From Clostridiales bacterium (GTDB taxonomy: Bacteria; Bacillota; Clostridia; Oscillospirales; Oscillospiraceae): a DNA stretch of 41,611 bases. The notes below the pieces were generated by a model. That model had not been told where the DNA came from. It saw only the letters and a list, made by a program, of their open reading frames with translations, and made no database searches. Positions 14,500-22,136 of this stretch are shown piece after piece. Within the stretch, counting starts at the first letter, position 1. Each line of letters opens with the position of its first letter. The position numbers and the translations under genes are program-made. The DNA is taken from NCBI GenBank assembly GCA_018374635.1, contig JAHAEW010000021.1, forward strand, positions 1-41,611. The letters run 5' to 3'.

Positions 14500-16410
14500 T
14501 CAGGGCATCTTTTGCTCCTGCTGCTTTCGGAGGGCCTCCTGCCGCTTGGTCATGCGCCAGAGCGTCGTCCGGCTGATCCCCAGCTCCCGGGCCAGATCCT
14601 TTTTCTTCATGGTTGCCGGGATCTGAAAGGTGATCGGCTCCTGCATGGGCCGTTCTACTTCTATCGTTACCTGGCTCTCCCGTTCCGGGAAAAAGAGATG
14701 GAGATCCCGCAGGGCCTCCTCATCCACCGCCTGCGCACTGCTGAGCACCACCAGCCGCTCACAGACATTGCGCAGCTCCCGCACATTGCCCGGCCAGGCA
14801 TAGCGGCACAGCAGGTTCCGGGCCTGCGGAGTCAGCAGCGGCGGACTCTTTCCCTGTTCGGCAGCCAGTACGCGGATCTGACTCTCCACCAGCGGAAGGA
14901 TATCGTCCCGCCGCTCTCGCAGGGGCGGGATATAGATCTCCAAGGTATTGAGCCGGTGCAGCAGGTCGCTGCGGAACTTCCCCTCGGCGATCTGGGTCTG
15001 GATATTGACATTGGTCGCGGCAATGACACGCACGTCCACCGGGATGACGGCCGTACTTCCCACACGCCGGATCTCCCGTTCCTGGAGCACGCGCAGAAGC
15101 TTGGCCTGGAGCGTGACGGGGATCTCCCCGATCTCATCCAGGAAAATGGTCCCGTGGTGGGCCAGTTCAAAGAGGCCCGTCTTTCCCTCCCGGGACGCCC
15201 CGGAGAAGGCCCCCGGCTCATAGCCGAACAGCTCGCTCTCCAGCAGGGTCTCAGGCAGGGTCGCACAGTTGACCGCCACAAAGGGCTGGCCCGCCCGGCT
15301 GCTGGCGGCATGGATGCTGTGCGCAAAAAGCTCCTTTCCCGTACCGGTCTCCCCGGTAATCAGCACATTGGACGGGGCCTGGCTGAACTTTTTGGTCATC
15401 TCCACCTTGTGCTGCATGACAGGACTCACCGCAATGATATCCCGAAAAGAGTACTTGGCGCTCAGTCCCTTCTGGAGCAGTCCCCGGCGGATCTTGCGCT
15501 CCTCCTGTAAAATTTTATCCGCCGCCTGGGTGGTGATCAGGGTCCCAAGGCTGGAGGTCTCGCCGGAAATAAGCTTGTATTTGATGAGATAGCGCTGCCC
15601 ATACAGATTGAGGAAGTTTTCATCGCCGTCCCGGCAGGGATTTTCCCGGTTTCCAATAAAGGTGAGGTCCGGGTGGATATCGCTCACCCGCCGCCCCTTC
15701 CAGTCTGCCACAAAGGCCAGATGGTAGAGCTGGTACGCCTGTCCATTGGCCTCCAGAACACGCCCGGATTCATCCACGGCCAGCACCGCATCCTCATCCC
15801 CGTCCAGGATCATGCGGATGATATTGCTCTTGGTCCGCTCCGTATTGATGCTTACCGCCGTATTTTTTGCCTCCACCAGAGCGTGCTCCAGCGTCTCGGA
15901 GCGAATGTGGATATAGGTATACGGCATCCCCCTGCCCTGGCAGATGTGTCCAACCGTACCACCGCAGACCACAGCGTCCATTCCGTCGCTCTGACAGGAG
16001 TCCACCGCCTGGATGGCGCTCTGCTCATCCGTCACCTCATAAATGCGGATCTTTGCCCGGCACAGCTCCTCCAGGCTGCCCAGGATGCTCTGGACTTCTT
16101 CCCGTTTGAGGCACAGCCCGATCCTGCTCGGGTGAAATTCCTCCCGGCACTGGAGCAGCGCCCCCATAATGTCCATTCCGTCAAAGCTGAGGTGGGTCAC
16201 ATGCTTGTCCGGGTAGAGCTCCTGAATCTTCCCATAGGTGATCCCCCGGGCCACAATGACGTCATAACGCTCCAGATGGTGCAGGATCTCCGGCGTTCCA
16301 AAGCAATGGACGGCGTCAATGTGGACCTCATCGCTCTGCATCCGTTCTACCAGGCGTTCCACCGGCTTGAGCATTTCCGGCGCAGGAACAAATACGATGA
16401 CATTGACCAT
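14500..16410 (-). CDS. PrpR-type sigma-54-dependent transcriptional activator
   Basis: A 636-residue enhancer-binding protein. Residues 1-185 form a PrpR_N-like sensor domain, about 200-300 a PAS domain, and 325-560 the AAA+ domain. Walker A is GETGTGKE (353-360) and Walker B TIFLDE (421-426). The sigma-54 contact loop reads GAFSGA (400-405), a permissible variant of GAFTGA. A Fis-type helix-turn-helix closes it (KKKDLARELGISRTTLWRM). It should bind upstream DNA and use ATP to open sigma-54 promoters. Last gene after tctB-tctA-tctC, it is the obvious activator of the sigma-54 promoter upstream of tctB. The inducer is unknown. AAAGGAG precedes the ATG. Confidence 0.9.
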   Translation of the reverse strand: MVNVIVFVPAPEMLKPVERLVERMQSDEVHIDAVHCFGTPEILHHLERYDVIVARGITYGKIQELYPDKHVTHLSFDGMDIMGALLQCREEFHPSRIGLCLKREEVQSILGSLEELCRAKIRIYEVTDEQSAIQAVDSCQSDGMDAVVCGGTVGHICQGRGMPYTYIHIRSETLEHALVEAKNTAVSINTERTKSNIIRMILDGDEDAVLAVDESGRVLEANGQAYQLYHLAFVADWKGRRVSDIHPDLTFIGNRENPCRDGDENFLNLYGQRYLIKYKLISGETSSLGTLITTQAADKILQEERKIRRGLLQKGLSAKYSFRDIIAVSPVMQHKVEMTKKFSQAPSNVLITGETGTGKELFAHSIHAASSRAGQPFVAVNCATLPETLLESELFGYEPGAFSGASREGKTGLFELAHHGTIFLDEIGEIPVTLQAKLLRVLQEREIRRVGSTAVIPVDVRVIAATNVNIQTQIAEGKFRSDLLHRLNTLEIYIPPLRERRDDILPLVESQIRVLAAEQGKSPPLLTPQARNLLCRYAWPGNVRELRNVCERLVVLSSAQAVDEEALRDLHLFFPERESQVTIEVERPMQEPITFQIPATMKKKDLARELGISRTTLWRMTKRQEALRKQQEQKMP

Positions 16411-16479
16411 CAGGCCTCTCCTTTCCCATCCGTTTCGATTTCCCCCGGCCCGCCGGCCGGGACATGCCCCCAGAAAACA

Positions 16480-16514
16480 GGGAGCGAACCCTCTGATTTC
16501 GCAGGTCCGCTCCC
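16480..16514 (-). terminator. Hairpin between tctC and the regulator gene
   Basis: GGGAGCG and CGCTCCC arms (16480-16486 with 16508-16514), with further pairing inside, are followed on the minus strand by TGTTTTC. It probably attenuates transcription after tctC, keeping regulator levels below transporter levels. Confidence 0.6.
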
Positions 16515-16539
16515 ATGATACTATATTTTAGCCTTCGGC

Positions 16540-17565
16540 TCAACCTTCCTTGGAAGCCAGGTAGTCGGCCTGGAAGTCCGCCACATACTGAGTGGCCTCC
16601 TCGGTGGCCTTGTACTCGTCGATGAGCTGGTTGAGCTCCAGGTACTCCTGCCAGGCCTCGCTCTCGGCGCACTTGCCCAGAACATTGCTCCAGTAGGTGG
16701 CAGCCTCATCGCTCATGGCAGCAGGGGCGGCCACGCCGCGCCACACGGGCTTCTCCACATTCTCATAGTCGCCGATCTCGGAGAGGGTGGGCGCGTCAGC
16801 CAGGTTGCCGGTGAAGCGTTCCGTGGACAGGGCCAGGGTGGGAGTCAGGTCGCCGGACTCCACATACTGGGAGGCGGCGGCGGGCTTGGAGATGACAAAG
16901 TCCAGGTTGCCGCCCAGCGCAGCGGTGATGGCGTCGCCGGTAGAGTCATAGGTGATGTAACCCATCTGGTCCTGAGTCAGGCCCAGCTCCTCCAGCAGGG
17001 CGTTGTAGGTGGCGATATCGTCGCCCTTGGAACCGCCAATGACCACATAGGTGCCGTTTTTGGCGGCCTCAATGGCAGCGGCAAAGTCAGTCAGGTCGCC
17101 GCCGGCTTTGGCGTAGTCGGTCTTGTGCTCCGCAGCGGTCTCGCTGGTGAAGAGCAGCTGCTTATCCACCGCCATGATGGCCAGGATCCGGAAGTTCTCC
17201 GCGCGGTTCTTGGTGTTGTCCACCATGGGCATCAGGTCGCCGGAGTTGAAGGTCAGCAGGTTGTAGTCCGCGCCGCTCTTCATGGTGGCGATCTTGTTGC
17301 GGCCCACCTCACCGGTGCCGTCGGTCTCGTTGGAGACCACGATGGTCTGGTCATTGACCAGCTTTTCGTTGGTCATGATCTCGCTGAGCTTGCGGGTGAA
17401 GAGGTCGGAGCCGCCGCCCGCGGAAGAGGTGCAGATCCAGGTGATATTCTTGGTGGGATTGAATTCGCCGTTTTCGTTGATGTCGGAAGAGCCGCCGCAG
17501 GCCGCCAGAGAGACGGTCATCATGGCCGCCAGAGAGAGGGAGAGCAGTTTCTTCTTCATATTCAT
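16540..17565 (-). CDS. tctC: Tripartite tricarboxylate transporter substrate-binding lipoprotein TctC
   Basis: A 341-residue extracytoplasmic binding protein. Signal peptide MNMKKKLLSLSLAAMMTVS is followed by the lipobox LAAC, so it is a lipoprotein held outside the membrane. The mature part opens with the family's NITWICTSSAGGGSDLFTRKL segment, which forms the substrate pocket in TctC/BugD-type proteins. It captures a carboxylate and passes it to TctA/TctB. The specific ligand (tricarboxylate, dicarboxylate or aromatic acid) cannot be read from sequence. GGAGAAG precedes the ATG. Third gene of the operon; a hairpin and then the regulator gene follow. Confidence 0.88.
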   Translation of the reverse strand: MNMKKKLLSLSLAAMMTVSLAACGGSSDINENGEFNPTKNITWICTSSAGGGSDLFTRKLSEIMTNEKLVNDQTIVVSNETDGTGEVGRNKIATMKSGADYNLLTFNSGDLMPMVDNTKNRAENFRILAIMAVDKQLLFTSETAAEHKTDYAKAGGDLTDFAAAIEAAKNGTYVVIGGSKGDDIATYNALLEELGLTQDQMGYITYDSTGDAITAALGGNLDFVISKPAAASQYVESGDLTPTLALSTERFTGNLADAPTLSEIGDYENVEKPVWRGVAAPAAMSDEAATYWSNVLGKCAESEAWQEYLELNQLIDEYKATEEATQYVADFQADYLASKEG

Positions 17566-17620
17566 GATTCATCTTCTCCTTACTAATCTAATTTTTAATA
17601 TGGTGTATGTCCAGAGAATA

Positions 17621-19150
17621 TCAAACCGCGGCCTTGGGCTTGCTGCCCTTGACCTTGCGCAGGACGCTCTTGACCACAGGAGTCAGGATCAGCACCAGGA
17701 AGATGGCCAGCAGGACCAGCTTCAGGGGGCTGTTGACAAAGACGTTCAGCTTGCCCTGAGAGGCGATGAAGGCCTTGCGCATATTCTCCTCCAGCATAGG
17801 CGCCAGAACGAAGGCCAGCAGCATGGGGGCGGTGGGGAAGCCGTTTTTCTCCAGCAGGTAGCCGATGATACCGGAGATGAACATGATGACCACGCCGTAC
17901 ATGGAGTAAGAGGTGCTGTAAGCGCCCACGATGCACACGCAGGTGATAATGGGGATCATGTACTTGACGGGCACGCTCAGGATGTTGATCAGGATGGGGA
18001 TGATCAGGATGGCCACCAGCAGGGTGAACACGTTGGCCAGATACAGGGAGGAGATCAGGCTCCAGCAGAACTCGGGATTGGTGTCGAAGAGCAGGGGACC
18101 GGGGTTGAGGCCCCACATCATCAGGCCGCCCAGCAGAACGGCGCCGGTGCCAGAGCCGGGGATGCCCAGGGCCAGCAGGGGTGCGAAGGCGCCGGCGGCG
18201 GCGGCGTTGTTGCCGGCCTCGGAGGCGGCGATGCCCTCAATGGCGCCGGTGCCCATGGGCTCCTCGCTCTTGAACTTCTTCTGCATGGCATAGCCCACCA
18301 TGGAACCGGTGGTCGCGCCGGAGCCGGGCAGAACGCCCACAAAGGTGCCCAGCAGGCCGGAACGGAGAATGGGGGGCAGGATGCGGCGGACATCATGGCC
18401 CTTGAGGAGGCTCCCGCGGATGGAGAGCTTGACTTTCTGTTCCTCACCGTGACGCTTTTCGTCATCCGCCTTGCGCTCGTTGACCAGCTTGATGACCTGG
18501 GCAAAGCCCACGCAGCCGATGACGAAGGGGGTAAAGGTAATGCCGCCCAGCAGGTAGATGTTGCCGAAGTCGTAGCGGGGCACGCCGGAGAGGGTGTCCA
18601 TGCCGATGCTGGCCACCAGAATGCCCAGCATGGTGATGACGATACCCTTGATCGGATTCTCACCAATCAGCCAGCTGATGCTGGTCATGGCAATGAGGAG
18701 GACCACGGTCATCTCGGCATAGCCGAACATCAGGCCCACCTGGGCAAGGCCGGAGGCAGTGATGGTCAGGATCAGGATGCCGATGGTGCCGCCGATGAAG
18801 CTGGAGAGGTTGGCGGCCACCAGGGCCTGGCCGGGGCGGCCCTTCTTGGCCATGGGATAACCGTCCAGGGCAGTGGTGATGGCAGGGGTATCGCCGGGGA
18901 TATTCAGCAGAATGGCGCTGAAGGAGCCACCGTACATGTTGGAGTAGTAGAGGGCGCCCAGCATAATGATGGCGGTGGTGGGGTTAAACTTGTAGGTCAG
19001 GGGGAGCAGCAGGGCCACGCCGGCCAGGCTGCCGATACCGGGCATGGCGCCCACGATCAGACCCAGGATGGCGCCCAGCATACAGGCGCCGATGTTCATG
19101 GGGTCCAGAACGGTCTGAAACCCGCTAAAGAGCATTGCAAAATTTTCCAT
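17621..19150 (-). CDS. tctA: Tripartite tricarboxylate transporter large membrane subunit TctA
   Basis: A 509-residue protein with about 11-12 transmembrane helices, normal for TctA. Signatures are GALLGLIVGAMPGIG-type (AILGLIVGAMPGIGSL near 30), YSNMYGGSFSAILLNIPG near 90 and the second-half repeat GVLPGSGATTGSMVGYAM around 315, reflecting the internal duplication of the family. It forms the cation-coupled channel of the transporter. AAGGAGG is 10 bases before the ATG. It lies 16 bases after tctB and 55 bases before tctC. Confidence 0.95.
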   Translation of the reverse strand: MENFAMLFSGFQTVLDPMNIGACMLGAILGLIVGAMPGIGSLAGVALLLPLTYKFNPTTAIIMLGALYYSNMYGGSFSAILLNIPGDTPAITTALDGYPMAKKGRPGQALVAANLSSFIGGTIGILILTITASGLAQVGLMFGYAEMTVVLLIAMTSISWLIGENPIKGIVITMLGILVASIGMDTLSGVPRYDFGNIYLLGGITFTPFVIGCVGFAQVIKLVNERKADDEKRHGEEQKVKLSIRGSLLKGHDVRRILPPILRSGLLGTFVGVLPGSGATTGSMVGYAMQKKFKSEEPMGTGAIEGIAASEAGNNAAAAGAFAPLLALGIPGSGTGAVLLGGLMMWGLNPGPLLFDTNPEFCWSLISSLYLANVFTLLVAILIIPILINILSVPVKYMIPIITCVCIVGAYSTSYSMYGVVIMFISGIIGYLLEKNGFPTAPMLLAFVLAPMLEENMRKAFIASQGKLNVFVNSPLKLVLLAIFLVLILTPVVKSVLRKVKGSKPKAAV

Positions 19151-19166
19151 GCTTTTTCAGACCTCC

Positions 19167-19622
19167 TTACAGAATGAACTCAAACAGGCCCATGGGGAAC
19201 TGGACCTGCAGCCAGACCACAAATACGCCGATGATGATGGCGGCCAGAATGGCCTCGATGATGATCACATGCTTCCAGGGCGCATGCTCCACCAGCTTGA
19301 GCCACAGCACCAGGTACACCAGGCAGCTCAGGATCAGGCCGATTACCATGCTGCCGATGATGATGCCGGCCGCGCCCAGAATGACCATCAGCTCGGCACG
19401 ATTGTACTGGACGTCCTTCCCATCCTTATCCCGGGCCACCTGGATGAAGCTGGCGATGCTGGCCAGCAGCAGGACGACCGCGATGATGATGGGGAAAAAT
19501 CCAGGGGTGGGACCTCCATCCCAAAATCCAAAGTCGATCATGCCGACCGCAATGAACACGATGGCCACAATGGCAGTGGCGACCGGGATCAATGCCCGTG
19601 TGTTGAGTTTCTTTTTCTCCAC
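19167..19622 (-). CDS. tctB: Tripartite tricarboxylate transporter small membrane subunit TctB
   Basis: A 151-residue protein with four predicted transmembrane helices, the usual size and topology of TctB. It pairs with TctA; the family is weakly conserved, so the call rests on hydropathy, the GGPTPGFFPIIIAVVLLL segment typical of TctB, and position. The start is GTG 19622, supported by AAAGGAGAG. First gene of the operon and the one directly behind the sigma-54 promoter, with a leader of about 160 bases. Confidence 0.88.
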   Translation of the reverse strand: MEKKKLNTRALIPVATAIVAIVFIAVGMIDFGFWDGGPTPGFFPIIIAVVLLLASIASFIQVARDKDGKDVQYNRAELMVILGAAGIIIGSMVIGLILSCLVYLVLWLKLVEHAPWKHVIIIEAILAAIIIGVFVVWLQVQFPMGLFEFIL

Positions 19623-19790
19623 GTTCTATCTCTCCTTTCTTGCTTTCGGCCGGTGCTCCCATGGCCCCAGCCGTCCGGCGGAGTCGCCGGCTCCTGCCCG
19701 CTCCCGCATATTGACTGTACATGTCCCTCCTCCAACGCGGTTACAGGCTGTCAAGGTCCTCTCGCAGGCCTTAATGCTGCCTCTGTAAAA

Positions 19791-19807
19791 AGCAACGCCT
19801 GTGCCAA
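19791..19807 (-). promoter_or_regulatory. Sigma-54 (RpoN) promoter of the tctBAC operon
   Basis: On the minus strand the sequence reads TTGGCACAGGCGTTGCT. This is the RpoN consensus TGGCAC-N5-TTGC with the invariant GG (-24) and GC (-12) separated by exactly 10 bp. The start of transcription would fall near 19780. A sigma-54 activator gene ends the same operon, so promoter and activator match. Confidence 0.88.
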
Positions 19808-19967
19808 TCTCCATTTCTTCAAACTGCACTTTTCTCTTTGCAGGTTTTTTTGTGCAAATTATCCTACTCCTTTTCAAAAATACCCTTACATTTCCTCCAA
19901 GAAATTCTTAACAAAAAGTTTTCACTTTATTTACAATAAGTTTCTCTTTGGAACAACCGTATCTTTT

Positions 19968-20030
19968 GTTTCAAGATATGTTGCAAAAATGAAACGTATT
20001 GAAACTAGATAGTCTCAATACGTTTCATTT
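19968..20030. promoter_or_regulatory. Palindrome and GTTTCA-box cluster, likely activator binding region
   Basis: A perfect 16-bp inverted repeat (19987-20002 with 20015-20030) with a 12-base, partly symmetric centre. Within and beside it are five GTTTCA/TGAAAC hexamers: 19968 (GTTTCA), 19990 and 20000 (TGAAAC), 20012 (GTCTCA, one change) and 20022 (GTTTCA). The inner four are 10-12 bp apart, on one helix face. They lie about 160-220 bp upstream of the sigma-54 promoter, a normal enhancer distance. The rest of 19623-20114 is AT-rich and gene-free. Confidence 0.7.
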
Positions 20031-20114
20031 CCTTCTAGTTTGCAAACGGGGTTCCTTTCCCCGCTTCTGTTTATCCTCATCTCATGGTATAGTAGTCAGA
20101 AAGGAGGGGATATT

Positions 20115-20597
20115 TTGCATCCATTCGACATGCTTTTGCTGCAAGTACAGCGGGAGGCCCGTTCTCTGGGCATCCCGATTTCTTCCCGGATCGACTCTCA
20201 TGTGCAGATCAATACCCGGGCGCTCACCCGGTTCGGCCGCTGTTTCTTTCGGGGCGGAACATACCATATTGAACTGACCCACCGCCTGCTGGACGCCCCA
20301 GAGCAGGCCGTACGTCAGACACTGGCCCACGAACTGCTCCACACCTGTTCCGGCTGCCAGAACCACGGCACGCTCTGGCGGCGCTATGCCGGACAGATGA
20401 ACGCCGCTTACGGCTACTCCATCACCCGCACCGCACTTCCCAGTTCTCTGGGGCTCGCCGACGAAAAGCCGGTACGCCACCTGGTCGTGTGTCTCTCGTG
20501 CGGCCGGGAGTTTCCCCGCTCCCGCGCCTCCCGTCTGACCCAGCATCCGGAGCGCTACCGCTGCCGCTGCGGCGGAAAGCTGGCTCTGCGCTTTTAG
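20115..20597 (+). CDS. SprT-like zinc metalloprotein
   Basis: A 160-residue protein of the SprT-like family, predicted zinc-dependent peptidases related to the eukaryotic DNA-protein-crosslink protease SPRTN. The active-site helix is HELLH (72-76) with a third zinc ligand H84. A C-terminal zinc ribbon has C126/C129 and C150/C152. The bacterial substrate is unknown. The start is TTG 20115, six bases after AAGGAGGGG; an upstream ATG would give a hydrophobic leader that overlaps the promoter. Its stop overlaps the stop of the convergent DUF2284 gene. Confidence 0.82.
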   Translation: MHPFDMLLLQVQREARSLGIPISSRIDSHVQINTRALTRFGRCFFRGGTYHIELTHRLLDAPEQAVRQTLAHELLHTCSGCQNHGTLWRRYAGQMNAAYGYSITRTALPSSLGLADEKPVRHLVVCLSCGREFPRSRASRLTQHPERYRCRCGGKLALRF

Positions 20598-21151
20598 CCA
20601 ATGGGCGTATCTGCCCCATGCCGCCTGGGAAAGAGGACGCAGCTGGTATAGGTAATGGTGTTGGGTCCGTAGTAATAGGGTACGCCGGCCCGCTCGCAGA
20701 CACTGGACACCAGCAGCCCATAGGCCTCCATGGAGATGACCGCCCGCCCCGGAAAACGGCAGGGCGCGTCCGGATAAGTGCACCGTGGACACAGCTCACA
20801 GGTCCCCGCTCCCAAGGGCAGGCAGCCGTCCGCTTCCGCCCGGGCCGCCTCTGCCAGCGCGGCAAAGCGCACCTTGTGCACCCGCTCCGTCTCCAGCATG
20901 GCGTCCGCGTCAAAGGGATCATCCAGTATTCCCGTGGTCTGTACCAGCACCCCCTCGCCGTATTCCTTCAGCCGCGCCGCGCACTCCGCCAGGGTGCCGC
21001 AGCCAGGGGGACAGGTCCACCGGGTGCCAAAGGCCCTGCACCGGTCCGCCGCACACATATCCCGCACCTCCGGCAGGCACTCCAGGTCCTGTGCGCGCAC
21101 CATGCCTGCATGATCAAATCCAAATTCCAGCGCTTTTTTGCACCAGTCCAC
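20594..21151 (-). CDS. DUF2284 metal-binding protein
   Basis: A 185-residue cysteine-rich protein of DUF2284, a family thought to bind metal or an iron-sulfur cluster. Cysteines cluster as RDMCAADRCRAFG, WTCPPGCGTL and GTCELCPRCTYPDAPCRFPG, about eleven in all. The function is unknown; members often occur near cobalamin or radical enzymes in anaerobes. The start is GTG 21151 with an AGGAG site; sequence upstream is lysine/arginine-rich and overlaps the promoter, so it was left out. Convergent with the SprT-like gene, sharing two bases of the stop codons. Confidence 0.78.
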   Translation of the reverse strand: MDWCKKALEFGFDHAGMVRAQDLECLPEVRDMCAADRCRAFGTRWTCPPGCGTLAECAARLKEYGEGVLVQTTGILDDPFDADAMLETERVHKVRFAALAEAARAEADGCLPLGAGTCELCPRCTYPDAPCRFPGRAVISMEAYGLLVSSVCERAGVPYYYGPNTITYTSCVLFPRRHGADTPIG

Positions 21152-21194
21152 AGGGGTCGCTCCTCTCTGTCTCCTATTTATGATCTTTTTCTCT

Positions 21195-21223
21195 ATTTTA
21201 CGGTTCTTTTCCCTCTTATGCAA
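21195..21223 (-). promoter_or_regulatory. Sigma-A promoter of the DUF2284 gene
   Basis: On the minus strand TTGCAT (21223-21218) and TAAAAT (21200-21195) are 17 bp apart. It stands back to back with the lipoprotein promoter. Confidence 0.65.
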
Positions 21224-21233
21224 GCTTTACCCA

Positions 21234-21262
21234 TTTACGCAAGCGCGGAAGAAGGGTATAAT
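21234..21262 (+). promoter_or_regulatory. Sigma-A promoter of the lipoprotein-rlmD operon
   Basis: TTTACG (21234-21239) and perfect TATAAT (21257-21262) are separated by 17 bp, about 55 bases before the lipoprotein ATG. Confidence 0.65.
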
Positions 21263-21320
21263 AAGATATTCTAGGGCTTTCAAGGTGCGGCCCTTTCCCG
21301 CACCGGAAAGGAGATTCTGT

Positions 21321-22136
21321 ATGAAACGATCCGCACTTCTCCCGCTGGCCGCTTTGCTGCTGGTTCTGGCGTCCTGTTCTCCCAAGGCTCCCGCTCCGTC
21401 TCCTTCCACGGCGCCGGTTCCCACGCCTTCGGCTTCCACCCCATCTCCCACCCCCACCTATACTTATGTTGCGCCCGTGCTCTCGGAGCAGGTCTTTACA
21501 CAGGATTATACCGCCGACGACGGTACCACCGTACTGTCCGTGTCCTATACTTTGCCGGATTTCGAAAATAAGTCCGACTCCCCGGCTCTCGCCGCCATTT
21601 CCGCCTGGTATGCCGCCGAGGGGCAGGCTCTGCTGGACAACACCACGGCCACCACGGCCCAGGACGCGCTCAGTGACTATGAGCTCTCCGGCTCCCTTGG
21701 GCTTCCTGTCCATCCCATGAAGGAGGAGATGACCTATACCTCCCTCTATCAGAATGAGCAGGTCATCTCCTTTGCCCGGGAGTTTTACGCCTCCTCAGAG
21801 GGGAGCGCCCACCCCACGGTCTTTCGCATGGGGGAGCTCTTTGATCTGACCACCGGCGCCTCGCTGACCTTTACCCAGTGCTTTACCGACGCCATCGCCG
21901 CTTCCGAGCAGGCGCTGGAGTATATTCTGGCCTCGGATACGGCTGCCGGACTGATGCAGCAGGGCGTGGAAAAGGCGCAGCTCCAGGCCGCTTTTCAGCC
22001 GGAGAACTTCTATCTGACCAGGGACGGATTCGTCTTTTGGTTCCAATCCGGGGATCTGGGCTCCAACAACAGCCCTGTGGAGCTCCCCGTCCCCTATTCT
22101 GCCCTGAAGGAGTATCTTGTCTCATGGATCGGATGA
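21321..22136 (+). CDS. Secreted lipoprotein with an RsiV/DUF3298-like domain
   Basis: A 271-residue lipoprotein. A signal peptide ends in the lipobox LASC (Cys at about 19). A Ser/Pro/Thr-rich linker (about 20-50) follows. The folded part has the DUF4163/DUF3298 pattern known from PdaC and the RsiV anti-sigma factor: a first strand region TVLSVSYTLPDFEN, a central MTYTSLYQNEQVISFAREFYASSEGSAHPT and a C-terminal FYLTRDGFVFWFQSGDLG. RsiV-type domains bind lysozyme, but no sigma factor is nearby here, so the role stays open. AAAGGAG precedes ATG 21321. Its end overlaps rlmD by 13 bases. Confidence 0.75.
   Translation: MKRSALLPLAALLLVLASCSPKAPAPSPSTAPVPTPSASTPSPTPTYTYVAPVLSEQVFTQDYTADDGTTVLSVSYTLPDFENKSDSPALAAISAWYAAEGQALLDNTTATTAQDALSDYELSGSLGLPVHPMKEEMTYTSLYQNEQVISFAREFYASSEGSAHPTVFRMGELFDLTTGASLTFTQCFTDAIAASEQALEYILASDTAAGLMQQGVEKAQLQAAFQPENFYLTRDGFVFWFQSGDLGSNNSPVELPVPYSALKEYLVSWIG

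Noticed and set aside
17282..19177. A 631-codon plus-strand open frame opposite tctA
   Set aside because: Composition is His/Gln/Gly/Asp-rich without domain features; tctA on the other strand is certain.
19626..19877. An 83-codon minus-strand open frame upstream of tctB
   Set aside because: It spans the sigma-54 promoter, so it could not be transcribed whole from it, and shows no protein features.
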